Origin: Ceratotherium simum simum
Taxonomy: Eukaryota; Chordata; Mammalia; Perissodactyla; Rhinocerotidae
Reading direction: 5' to 3'
NCBI RefSeq assembly: GCF_000283155.1
Contig: NW_004454182.1
Location: 6,422,493 to 6,486,492 of the forward strand
Length of the DNA stretch: 64,000 bases
The position numbers were made by a program, and so were the translations under genes. The notes beneath the pieces were generated by a model. The model was not told where the DNA came from. It did no database searches and saw only the letters and a list, made by a program, of their open reading frames with translations. This document shows, piece after piece, positions 11,850 to 22,880 of this stretch. How positions within the stretch are numbered: the first letter of the stretch is position 1; each line of letters starts with the position of its first letter.

Positions 11850-12130
11850 CCATTAATTAGCCCTTCAATTCCACTTCAATTAAATTAACTCTAATTAATA
11901 AGTTCATTACAAAGATTGACGCACCTTGCTCAAAGCCAGTGTGCTAAATGCTGATAAACACCTTCACCCTAATGAAAAATTGATTAGCTTGAATAAAAAG
12001 GGGCCTCCTAAAGAAACCTCTCCATTCTGCAGCAAAGTTGACGTTCTGTTGCAGAGAAGTTAATCAAACCATCTTGGATCTCTTAATCAAACATTTAATT
12101 CAAATGAGATAGAAAACGTGGCCTAAAAAA
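11850..12130. promoter_or_regulatory. Candidate conserved noncoding element (homeodomain-motif cluster)
   Basis: This repeat-free segment is crowded with TAAT/ATTA cores (cattaattag, caattaaatt, ctctaattaata, gttaatcaaa, ttaatcaaac). It also has TTGATTAG and TTAATC motifs that resemble homeobox or PBX/MEIS half-sites. Such composition is common in intronic enhancers of neurodevelopmental genes. This is inference from motif density only; an AT-rich background produces some of these by chance. Confidence 0.25.
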
Positions 12131-12360
12131 GCACATACCACTCTCTTCCAGTTAATAGTCCCAGCTGTTGTTTATAAGAAATGTTACAACAGTAGGGCCT
12201 TGATAGGGTGTTTCAAGTTTTCCACACCGTGAGGCAGGGAATTGTGGAGTTTGAGAAATGTCATTTGGGCAATGAATGCGGGGAATAGGAGCATGTGACT
12301 ACATCAACAGTTACTATTTTTTAATTTAAAAATAAGGCTGTAGTCCCTTTTCTGTTTCTT

Positions 12361-12588
12361 AAAAATGATTTTAGGGCCAGCCGCAGTGGCTTAGTGGTTA
12401 AGTTCAGCGCGCTCCACTTCGGCAGCCCAGGTTCAGTTTCTGCTTGTGGACCTACACCATTCATCTGTCAGCACCCATGCTGTGGCGGTGGCTCACATAC
12501 AAAGGAGGGAAAAAAAGAGGAAGATTGGTAATGGATGTTAGCTCAGGGCAAATCTTTCTCAGCGGAAAAAAAAAAAAAATGATTTTAG
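12361..12588 (+). mobile_element. ERE SINE (sense, diverged), with 14-bp target-site duplication
   Basis: The element body is 12375-12574. It starts ggccagccgcagtggcttag and carries 'gtggttaagttcagcgcgct'. It ends 'gttagctcagggcaaatctt' with an A-run. The duplication aaaaatgattttag is exact at 12361-12374 and 12575-12588. The degraded B box and many substitutions suggest an older subfamily than the copy at 7476. Confidence 0.88.
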
Positions 12589-13077
12589 GTGTTTATTGTT
12601 CAGCATTTTTATTTTTGCAAGAAAACCAAAACTCAACAATAGTCTTACAATCTTAGAAAAAAGAGATAGTTAATTTTATTTAACTTTACATGTAAAAAGT
12701 AAAAAATAAAATACCTTGCAATGTTCTCTCTCTGTCTCTCTCTTTCAATTGGATCTAGTTAAATAAAGCTTTTAAGAGAGGTTTTTTAGGAAAAAAAATT
12801 ACTCAGACACCTGAATTCTTTGTAAAGACCTAACCTATGGTTACAGTGTTTGAAGAACTTTGGTCACTTGTGCTCCTTTCAGTAATTCTAGTAGTTGAAA
12901 AACCTTATTTTTCAAATGACAGAATCAATAGTTATACATAATGTTAAACTGGTTTCCTACTATTGTTTTACTAAGCAACTTGTATCAGTCAAGAGTACGA
13001 ATTTACTGAATAGGAAAAATGACAATTCTTTTATTTCACCAGCGTGTCTGTGTGTCAGAAGCAAACTAATGTGCAGA

Positions 13078-13347
13078 CTATAATAGATTCGTTTTTGTGT
13101 GTGTATGAGGAAGATCAGCCCTGTGCTAACATCTGCCAATCCTCCTCTTTTTTTGCTGAGGAAGACTGGCCCTGGGCTAATATCTGTGCCCATCTTCCTC
13201 CACTCTATATGGGACGCTGCCACAGCATGGCTTGCCAAGCGGTGCGTCGGTGCGCGCCCAGGATCCCAACTGGCAAACCCCAGCCGCCACAGCGGAGCGC
13301 ACACACTTAACCGCTTGCGCCACTGGGCCGGGCCCTATATTAGATTC
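13078..13347 (-). mobile_element. ERE SINE (antisense), with 13-bp target-site duplication
   Basis: The antisense element body is 13091-13334. On the + strand it reads from 'gaggaagatcagccctgtgc' to 'cttgcgccactgggccggg'. The flanking copies ctataatagattc (13078-13090) and ctatattagattc (13335-13347) differ at one base. It lies about 0.6 kb upstream of exon E, in inverted orientation to the ERE at 12375. The two open frames at 13044-13449 are translations of this SINE. Confidence 0.9.
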
Positions 13348-13488
13348 TTTTTAATGAAAGTTTCTGAATATTTTAAAAATTTAACCTGCGGGATTAGAAA
13401 TAACCCCTTTTCAATTCTTGCCATAGGGGCGAAACCCAACTCCTGTTAGATACCTGCGATGCTTAGACATTGAAATATTTCATTAATT

Positions 13489-13652
13489 TTATGTGTGTGT
13501 ATGTGTGCATGTATTCTTGGCTGTCAGAAGATGCTCTCAGATATATATATGTGTGTGCGTATATATTTTCCTCTTGTTATGAATCATGTGTTTTGTTTTG
13601 TTAGTAGCCCCTGTGTGTGTGTGTGTGTATGTGTGTGTGTATGTGTGTATAA
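13489..13652. repeat. TG/TA microsatellite region
   Basis: Several short runs of alternating TG and TA occur, the longest at 13612-13650 with interrupting TA steps. It is a purine-pyrimidine alternating tract about 0.3 kb upstream of exon E and likely length-polymorphic. The Cys/Val frame at 13495-13710 reflects this repeat. Confidence 0.9.
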
Positions 13653-13922
13653 TATAGGAAACTATAACAATTGTCATGTGTATCTTATGTACAATTACAG
13701 CAGCGTATAAAATTAAATGATGAATAAAAAAACTTCTGCCATTTATAACTCTTAGTAGTCGATGCTGAAATTTACTTAGTATATAAATATTTTTTATTGA
13801 TTTTCAGTGATTTTGTTTTCCACCTTAACAAACTTGAGTTTAAGCTGTAGCACTGCTCAGTAATTCCCGTTCTCACTCCCCGCTGCTCTTGTCTCCTGCT
13901 CTGCCTCTTTTTTCCAATGTAG

Positions 13923-14108
13923 AAATATGTTCCGTGGACTGTGGCTCACATGGCGTTTGCATGGGGGGCACTTGTCGCTGTGAAGAAGGCTGGACGGGCC
14001 CAGCATGTAATCAACGAGCCTGCCACCCCCGCTGTGCTGAACACGGGACCTGCAAGGACGGCAAGTGTGAATGTAGCCAGGGATGGAACGGAGAGCACTG
14101 CACCATCG
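13923..14108 (+). CDS. TENM3: TENM3 exon E: EGF-like repeats 6 and 7
   Basis: This 186-base exon is phase 1-1, with acceptor ttttttccaatgtag and donor ATCG|GTAGGC. It encodes [18 protein letters not shown] and following (EGF6), then [17 protein letters not shown] and following (EGF7), ending GEHCTI. Both modules have six cysteines. The last codon is split, G|CT to Ala when micro-exon F follows, or G|AG to Glu when F is skipped and exon G follows. It sits between a 6.8 kb and a 22.1 kb intron. It is richer in G and C than the sequence around it, as usual for these exons. Confidence 0.96.
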
Positions 14109-15224
14109 GTAGGCCCGCTGCCCTTCTGTATCTATCCTCCACACACAGTTAATGAGCTCACGTTGCTGGCTGTCCTTCAACTTGGAAAAGCTGATTTCTT
14201 CTAACTAGTTTTTACTCATCTTTCTTAAAAAGGAATTACTTTTTAAATAAGGTTATCATTTTACAACGACAATTCAGTTCTTTTTAGAACTGTCACAGGA
14301 TGAAGTTATGAGAATTTTTTATTCCTTGTTTGTTGATGGCCACAGAAATTGACTCCCATCAAGATGGTTTCATTCCTTCCTTATAAATAAGCTTTCATTG
14401 GATTTTAGTTTTTAGTGTTCCATTGCCATTGCATAACAGCAACATTTTTTACTTTAGAAAAAGAGTCCAAATATGTGGCCTTTTTGGCTTCTGTACTTTG
14501 CAGAATCACACATCTTAGCACTTGTCGATATATTTGAGTCTCTAAAAAAGAGTTTTGACTTTTTATGACTTTCCTGTGTAGTGCCACAAGAAATACAGTA
14601 GAGTAAAATACACAAGTCTAGCTGTTCTTAAATTTATATGCTTTACACTTCTTAAAACATGATGATGTTCGTGAACATCTGTAGGTTAAATAAAACAATC
14701 AACCAGGTGTTTAATATTGAAATGTTAGTACATAAATGGTATTTAGCATGGATACAAAAGTATCCAGAACATATATAATACCATATTTTCAAGATATTCG
14801 GTGCCTGTGCTTTTACTATTTGAGTCATTGAAATTAAAAGGTTTAATTAAAGAAAATACAACAAAATAAGTAATAAATTTCTACCTCACTTCAGTGAAAG
14901 TTTACAGTATTAATTATAAATGGCACAGTCCTGCAAAAATTTCATAATTTGAGGTATAGTGTTTCTCCACATTGTTTTATGTCCATGGAGTAAAATTTGA
15001 CAAAAGCTGTTGGGGGCACTCTTGATACCTTAAAAGATTTCTTCTTCCAATGCATCTGTAAGTATTATGTACTTTACTTTTTTTGTTTACAGGAATTGGT
15101 TAGCCAGGAATTTTTTTATGGGAAAATTGAAGCCACATACATCTTATAAATTGTCACAATTGTATCTTTACAAAACTTTAAGGAAGGTTCTTTCTAATCT
15201 TATTGACATCTGTTTCAAGGGTCC

Positions 15225-15780
15225 AGCTACCACGCCTACATGGGGTGATCCACTTGAAGGGCTCACAGGACTCAGGGTGGTTGTGCTCATGGCTGTTGTA
15301 GTTATCAGAAAGGGAAAAGAAAGACCCATTACGGGGTATCTGGAGAAATCCAAGCACAGGCTTCCTATGTTCTTCTCTCCCACCAGGGAGGTCACGTGGA
15401 GCACGCTGCTTTCTCTAGCAGTGGAATACATCAACATGGGTGCATCATTTCTGCCCAGGGAGGCCCGTTTGAGACTCAGGGTTAAAGGTGTTTATTGGGG
15501 CTGCTCAAAGAGGTATCCTTCATCAGTCACAACCACCAAAATTCCAGACTTTCCGAAGTGCTCTAGGGTGGGCAAAATAACCTTATCAGTGTAGGGAACA
15601 TCCAACTTTCCAGATGCCAGCCAAGCGCCAGCCATGCCAACTTCTAAAGATCAGGCCTGTTATGTTAACTCTTCCTGCAAAACATCCTTGGGGTCTCACT
15701 TGTTGAATGTGAGCTTACTGCCTACAACTGGGGAAACGTATAGTTCTTACTGAGGTCAACTGCAAATACACGTATTCACG
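15225..15780. repeat. Possible old retroviral-LTR-like fragment
   Basis: The stretch begins near 'gggctcacaggactcagggt' and continues with 'ttactggggtatctggag'-like and 'ggtttattggggctgctc'-like wording. This resembles, from memory, old endogenous retrovirus LTR text in mammals. It is more GC-rich than its surroundings. A 175-codon open frame covers 15067-15594 but has no recognisable domain. I cannot fix the family, ends or orientation. Confidence 0.3.
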
Positions 15781-18700
15781 CACTTGCAGAGTGCTCGTCC
15801 CCAGATTCTGATATGGCTTTCCCTCCTCTACTCTTTAAGAGAGGCTTCATAGGGCCATGGCTGCCATGGTTCACGTGAACTATGTTGAGGCAAAAAAAAG
15901 TTGACAACCACAGTTTATGTATCTTTCTGTGGACATACAGAGGTCAATGCAATACCCCTGTGACCAAACAGCTCCATACCCAAAGCCCGGAATGCCTGTA
16001 TTCCAGCGGCAGGGCAGGAAGGATATGCCTCTAATCATATTCTGTCGTATTTTGTGACCCCACCACCCCATACTCCGTCAGAAGTGAATTGATTCTTGCT
16101 GGGAGGAAAATGTTACATATTTGACTCTATGTATCCTATAAGAAGTACAACAAACATATGAATATATAGCTTGGAAAACCAGAAAGTGTACTATAAGGTT
16201 ATCCATAGGCAGATTTAACTTGCCAACCAACAGTTACTAAACAAACCATTCTATTGTTGTCCTCACTGACGTTGGCAATGTTACATGGTTGATTGCCCAC
16301 CGATAAGCTGTACTTGAACAACTCTTCAGTTGTCTGGGAACAAACAGGATTTTTGTTAGCAGCGGGTCTTTTTATTAAAATTTAATATATCTCGCTGTGG
16401 TTGTTAACAATTCCATTGTTTATCATTTCATTTTTATTTTGTTATTTTTATACTCCATATGAATAGCACTGTGGACATAAAGGACCTGCTTCATTTAAAA
16501 ATAAATCTTCAAAGTGAACCTTTTAAAAGATGTAGAGAACCTTTAAATCATTGTTTTGCTCTTTGATACTATTAGAACTAGTTATTCCAAATTTTGGCAT
16601 CCGAAGATCCCATTGCTTTTCCCCTGTCTACTTACTGCCTGTGTGTATGTCCACAATGGTGCCTAGGGGGCCAATTTAAAAAGGCCTTTGTGAGCCACTG
16701 ATTAAACAACCCGGGAAACTACTGTACGTTTTCTCATTTGGGATAGTTACTGTTCTGTGCATTTCCTCTCAATTTCAACACATGCATTTGACTGAAAGAA
16801 GCTGCCACTTTATGAAAGAATACTCATAAATCAGCAAGATTTTTTTTGTTTCTCCATATTATGTGCCATCTCGTTGAATACAAACAGGGAGGTTAATTGA
16901 AAGAGAGATGGAGGAGAAATTAAACAGTTAGAAGCAAACCAAAGTTCCCAATAGAAAGCAAAGAATGTTCTTCATTCGTCATCTTACTGTCTTCATAAAC
17001 TGTTCATGCTTTCATAAAACCATAGGCATTTTGATTGTAAAATAGGTTATGAATTTAGAGTATTCAGTGAATGCCCTATCTATCTGAAAGAATTCCATCC
17101 TGATATTTTTATTAGTGTTCACATTTTTCTCTTGTTATGAATCATGCGTTCAGCAAATTTAGGCATATTCATTGCAGGTTCATTGTCCCCAAGTCCTTCT
17201 CCTTCCTTGGGTTAGACTTTGACTAGTGTATGCAGATGGAAAATGAAACAAAGAGAAACCTACTTTTAGCAATATTATGATTACAATAAATATTTCTCCC
17301 TTCCTCCACCAAAAAGCGTTTATGATTATTGAACTCTTTTATAAATAAAGAGAAGTTACATGATTGAACCACATCAAGTAAGCACCAGCAATTATTACTA
17401 ACATAGTTTAATAGTAATAGCACTGGTCTAGGTGCTCAACTACCATAATATCCTTTGTATGTGACCATTCTGTAAAAGGGTCCCATGATTATCATGTTCA
17501 TGTTCCTACCTTTGTTTTTCATGAGATAGGAGAGATGTAAGAGTATTTAGAGGATGCAGAAGCAAGTTAAAAATATATTGAATATAATTGTTTTATAAAT
17601 GATAGTTGGCATAATTAGACTATTGTATGGCCATCTCTATATAAAAAAGCTTGAACAGTTCTGTATTGTGAGAGTTGAGGCGAATCAAAGTTAAATCTGT
17701 GATCTGGGAGATACTTGTCTTTGCCTAATTCAATAAATTCACTATTAATGTATTTAACTGGAAGCAGAGTCTATAACCATGTAAAGGCAACTCAGTTGGT
17801 TTGGCTCTCTCTTTTCTTCTTGCCTAGGAAAAGGGGGAAACTGCTCTCTGATTGGCCTGTGCCTGGAGTTCATTGGCCATAGAAGCAATGCAGATGCCAT
17901 GTCAGCCTCTGCTGAACAGATGTTTGTGGTCAGAATCAGTAACTTTTAAGTGCAATACTAAGTATCCTGGGCAATGATAAATCCTAAGTACCAAATTTTG
18001 AGTATTCCTAAAATTTGTGTAGCTTCCGTAAGAACCATTCTTTTCAGCATTTGCTTAAACAATTTGCCCCTAAAGCCATCCATTTGTCTCTGAGAGCACT
18101 GGATGCTATAGATGAGATTGTGACCCAAAGGAGAGGTGGGGGAGAAGACGAATAACACATTTGATTATATTTTCCATGGAGGGTTGTTCTGAAGGTAAAG
18201 AAGACCCAGATCTCTGTCTGTAGATGGGGGAAGTGTCTTCTGGATGCTGATTCGCCATTTCCCATTTCTCCACAGACAGAAATGCAGAAAATGGGCTTAA
18301 ACTGTTTAAATGTTGGTTAGACATAATGAAGAACCTCAAGTTGGAAAACATACTTAAATCTTGGAACAAGTTCCCAAAGAAATTTTTGAATCCTCAGTCC
18401 AATAAGCTTTAGCAATGCCACAATTACTTAGATGTGAAACAATGGAGTTTTTGTTTGTTCTTTTTGTTAGTTTGAGGAGTGTTTTAGGAAGGGAGTGTTT
18501 TTTAACTTCTTTCCATCCATTATCCCAAGAGAGTAAGTTTCTTGACTAGTGTCCCTATGTGAAGGACACTTTGGGGTCTTTTGCAATTCTAGAATTTCTT
18601 AACTATTGATAATTTCTGCTCTATTTGGAAAATTACTGGACTTAAGCATGAAGTTCCCTTTTTATGCTCAATTTCATTTAACTTTTATTTTTAATTTTTC

Positions 18701-18894
18701 CTGTGGCATTAAAAAGTAAAAATCATCTTCACTTTTTCAGATCACTTGAGGTCCGTTTGTAAGATACTGCACTTTGCAGGCTTCCAGTACTTTTCATTTG
18801 TTAATTAATTCATTTCTTTGTCCATTAGGCAATTACTGAACATCTCATCTATGATATTTGACTACTTCTTCTTATGAAAGTCACTGTAACAATG

Positions 18895-19035
18895 AAAAGA
18901 AGCATGGGCTTTGAAATTAAAAAAGATGTTTTCAAATCAGTTCTGTGATTTATTCACTGTAACTTGTATCTTAACCATTCTTAGCCTCAGTTGTTTTTTT
19001 TCCCCAAACGTAAAATGGCTATAATAATACCTATC
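18895..19035 (+). repeat. MIR SINE remnant
   Basis: The MIR wording is 'gcatgggctttgaaattaaa', 'cttagcctcagttg' and 'aaacgtaaaatggctataat'. It is partial and lies directly before a second MIR. Confidence 0.65.
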
Positions 19036-19074
19036 ATTATTTTATGAGATTTTATGAGATTTTAGAGCAGAACA

Positions 19075-19268
19075 CTCTAATGCTTAAGAGCTTTTGGAAT
19101 TTGAATCCTTGCCGCATGATTTACATAGTGAGTGACCTTGGGCAAGTCATTTAACCTCTCTGAGTATGTTTCTTCATATATGAATATTATGTACCTCATA
19201 GAGTTGTTAGAAACAAATTAAATACAAGAATGTAAATCACTTATTATAGTGCCTAGCCTATATTATTA
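19075..19268 (+). repeat. MIR SINE remnant
   Basis: A clear MIR core, 'gtgaccttgggcaagtcatt' then 'taacctctctgagtatgttt', is followed by 'cctcatagagttgttagaaa' and 'tatagtgcctagcctat'. It is a second, separate copy in tandem with the one just upstream. Confidence 0.8.
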
Positions 19269-19864
19269 AATAAATTAGAGACAAACAACCCAAACAATGC
19301 TTTGGGTAGGTTTAAAAAAAATGTTAAAAAAAGTAAAACAAAACTGCTATCCAACGAATTTGCTTTAAAGAGTTAATGAAATTTCCACTTCATTGTTATA
19401 AAATGTAACCTAGTCTCAAGATGGATACAGCTTAACAAGAAGTTAGTATGTTTGGGTTGGGGATTAGAGAGGTGTTGCTTTTAAAAATCATGATGATGAA
19501 AGAAAGATGAAGTCTATTGTGGTATTTTTCTTCTTGTAATGTCTCAAACACCAAGTTGTTTATTGAACTACATTGATTTTCATGTACTTTCAGGCAATTC
19601 AAATGGAAATTTGGCCTAGGGGAAATCCTAATTCCTGTAAACTACAAAAGACCAGCTATTTGTTTTTACTCTAATTCTTTAGTACATTGGGAAACAAGAT
19701 CATTAATGATCACAAAGACATGCTTTGTTTGTTCAGACAGAACGGAGACATACAGTACTCAGCATACCTCCATTAAATACCATGGTTGCTCTGGGCTTTG
19801 GGATACTGGAGATTAGAAATTGGAAATGAAATACACATAGCTAGGGAAGTATTTTCTAAACAAT

Positions 19865-19892
19865 ATAGGGGGAAAGAGAGAGAGAGAGCTCA
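19865..19892. repeat. Short (GA)n run
   Basis: A short GA-dinucleotide run reads ggggaaagagagagagagag. No other feature is associated with it. Confidence 0.7.
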
Positions 19893-21667
19893 GAACTATA
19901 CCACTGTGGACAAGGCAATGTGTTCTAATTCTTATCTCAAGATAATGGTGAAAGAATAGTATTTTAGTTGTTAAATAAAACAACAGGTGACAATTTTGGG
20001 GAAAAAAAAATGACCACTCTGAAAAATATTACACTTAGATTCCAAAAATCAATATTCTTTGTAACTTTTGTAATGTTCCCAAATTGGGAATCATATTCAT
20101 AATAATACAGAATATAGAAATTCTGAAACTATCTTTTTACATTTTTCTTCAAACTCTATAATGCCCCCTTAACAAGTGGATAATAGGGTACTACATTACA
20201 CATTATAACTGCAAATGATTGCTCTGGGAGATATTTGGTTTCACATCTGTCAGTGTGATGTGGTAGTTAAGAAATGGGTCTCTGATGCCACCTACCTGGG
20301 TCCCTAACCAGGCCAGCGACATATTTACTGTGAAGCTGGTGAAACTTAACCATCAGAGCCCCTCACTTGCACAGACCCCTTTTAAGATCTTGCAAGGGGA
20401 CCATGAATTTATATGGTCATGTGTTAATATGAAACTTGCACATCAGTTAAGACTTTTGTCTCTCTTCACTCTGACCTCCTTTCCACCACACTTTTCCTTG
20501 TGTAGGATGACATTGGAGTGACTGTGGGCACTCTGAGGATTCAGCTAAGTAGAATTTGAGCTGGGGGTATGTTTAGTTTATATTTAATTGGATATATTTA
20601 TGAGGTGTGAAATCATTGCTGTCTGTGGGGGTTATTGCTAGCCATCCAGGAGTATTCCTAGCATCCAGTGACTCACCTAGTAACATGCAAGTGCAGGGTC
20701 ACAGATTTTATGAAGATTTGAATTTGTCCTAGGAGCCCTGCACCACCAGTAAGTAGGGAGTAGAGGAGGAATAAGGTTTGAAATGTGTGGAAACAGAAGT
20801 TAGTCTGTGGAGAAGTCTTCTTGTCATCAGATACATTGTAAAATACCAATCAAAACACAAGTTTTCTCCTGTCAGAAATATACTTGATAATGGAACTTAT
20901 GCAATTATAAACTTGCTGTAATTTTCTCTTTTTGGTGAATATTTCTTTTTTGAGGAATTCATCAGAATTCCTGTATTTTTAGGGCACAAACCTGTAACAG
21001 TTCTGCAAGCAGTTCATCAGTGTGTGAAGTCTCATGTGTTTGCATCCTGGTGTTATCTCTGAATGATATGAACATAACCAGAAGAAGATTTCTTGCTTAT
21101 ATGACATGAAATACTGATATTGACAAAGATAACATAAAACTCATAATATTCTATGAGGACCTCACAACAAAGTGGTTAATGAATGTCATCGTTTCAAAAA
21201 TTATTTAAGATTAGTTTCTTACACAATAAAGTCTTCCCAAATTTGACAGGAATTTCAAAAATTTACATGACATTACTAATAACAAATTTTGAAGCCAAAT
21301 GAAACTTTTCTAAACTATCAATAATGAAACCATATTAAACAATCACATTGAATAAAGACCGAATTATCTTTCTGTTCTCGCTATAGACAATATTACAAAA
21401 TCTTTGTCTTCTAAAGAAGCAAAGAATAAATATAGCCCAAAAAATATAGAAAAAAATGTTTATTAAAGACATGTCAGGCACTTAATAAAAAGTATCATGT
21501 GGTTTTTCTGATATTCGTGGTATTTATCAGCTTGAAAGTTATAATTTATTGTGATTTCTTTTCTCATTCTAAATAATTACTCATTTTTGTACCTAATTTC
21601 ATATTCATAATTTGGTATTCTCTATCTTAAAGAGGGCTCCCCAAGTTGTATAATTTCAAACCCCACA

Positions 21668-21885
21668 AAACCTGGACCTGCCTCTGTTCCCAGCTCTATT
21701 GCTTGATAGCTCTGTGATCTTGGGGAAATCACTTAAGCTCTCTGTGGTTCAGTTTTCTCATCTATAGTACCTTCCTCATGGAGTCACCGAGAGTATTAAA
21801 TGCCTTAAAACATGTAGAAGAACACTTAGAAGAGTATCTGGTGCCAAGTAAACACCATATAGATGTTACTTATTGTTACTGCTGT
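21668..21885 (+). repeat. MIR SINE remnant
   Basis: The MIR wording is 'tctgtgatcttggggaaatc', 'acttaagctctctgtggttc', 'agttttctcatctatagtac' and 'gccaagtaaacaccatatag'. Confidence 0.78.
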
Positions 21886-22839
21886 TGTTGCTAGGGTATT
21901 TGGAATGAAATTAATAAAAAGTTGACTGTGACTGATTCTTCCCTAAGTCTTGTCTTTAATTAGAGGAATTAGCCAACAGGAAAACAGACTGGTTACAAGA
22001 GCTACTATTCCCCTCCGCTTCCTGACACACTAGCAGCGTGGACATAGATGCCTCGTGATTTGTGATACACAGTGAAGGGTGGGTCATCAGGGGTCACTAG
22101 GCAAGGAGTTGAGCGGGAGCAAAATCTCCTAAACAGACTTGGTTGGCAGTGAAAATCCAGACAGGCTAAAACACCTCCCATGAAGTGTGCAAAAAAGAGA
22201 CCTTCTTAGGATCCTTCCTGCTCTGCAGTGCCAGGGACTCTAAGTAATTTGATGTGACAGAGAGGATAGCGATTCCTGAGAGAACAGCTGAAAGCCCCCT
22301 TCAGAGCTCATTGAGTATCATGCATGTTCTGAACACCAGGCTGATTTTTAGATGTCTATTTCTTCCTTTGAAATTCCATTAGTATCCATTTGGGGCCTCT
22401 CAAAATTATTTTTTTCATTTTGGTCTGATTTATTCAGTTCACAGTTTTATATACAGTACTTTATCCCTTGTAATCCCCTCAGAATTGGTATTTTTTTTAA
22501 TGAGGTCACTTAATCTCCTCTTTTTTAAAAATGCAAAGCTAGTTTCTCTGACCTTTCTGAATGACGGAGGCCCTATTTTGTTAGGTTGTCAGTGCTCTCT
22601 CTACTTGGTTTCAATATTTTTTAAACTATCACAGAGATAATGTTTATTTCACTAGTCAATTTAACAATGTTCCCTTTTGTTTCATTTCTATGAAGAAGTG
22701 CTTGGATAATGGGGGCATCTTGTTTACGGTGATGGTAACTAGCTAGCTATTTTGAGGTTTTAATTAGTCTATCCTTCAAGTGGTTTTCTCTTCACTATAT
22801 AAACTGTTTTGTATTAGTTTGTTTTTCTTTCCATAAACC

Positions 22840-22880
22840 AATTTCAGCATAAAAGGACACGAATTTCAGCATAAAAGGAC
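22840..22880 (+). repeat. 19-base direct repeat, period 22
   Basis: The sequence aatttcagcataaaaggac occurs exactly at 22840-22858 and 22862-22880. It is a recent-looking local duplication of two units. Confidence 0.9.

Larger units (their letters stand above)
7137..13922 (+). other. TENM3: TENM3 intron D-E (6,786 nt)
   Basis: This intron runs from GTGAGG to a strongly pyrimidine-rich acceptor, ctctttttttccaatgtag. It holds three EREs (7476, 12375 and 13091), two MIRs, an L2 remnant interrupted by a small DNA transposon, a purine-rich and a pyrimidine-rich low-complexity tract, and TG repeats; each is listed separately. The stretch about 10390-12370 has no repeat I can name and includes an AT-rich, homeodomain-motif-rich segment near 11850-12130. 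Confidence 0.8.

Noticed and set aside
13044..13449. Open frames of 88 and 116 codons
   Set aside because: They are translations of an antisense ERE SINE bounded by a target-site duplication.
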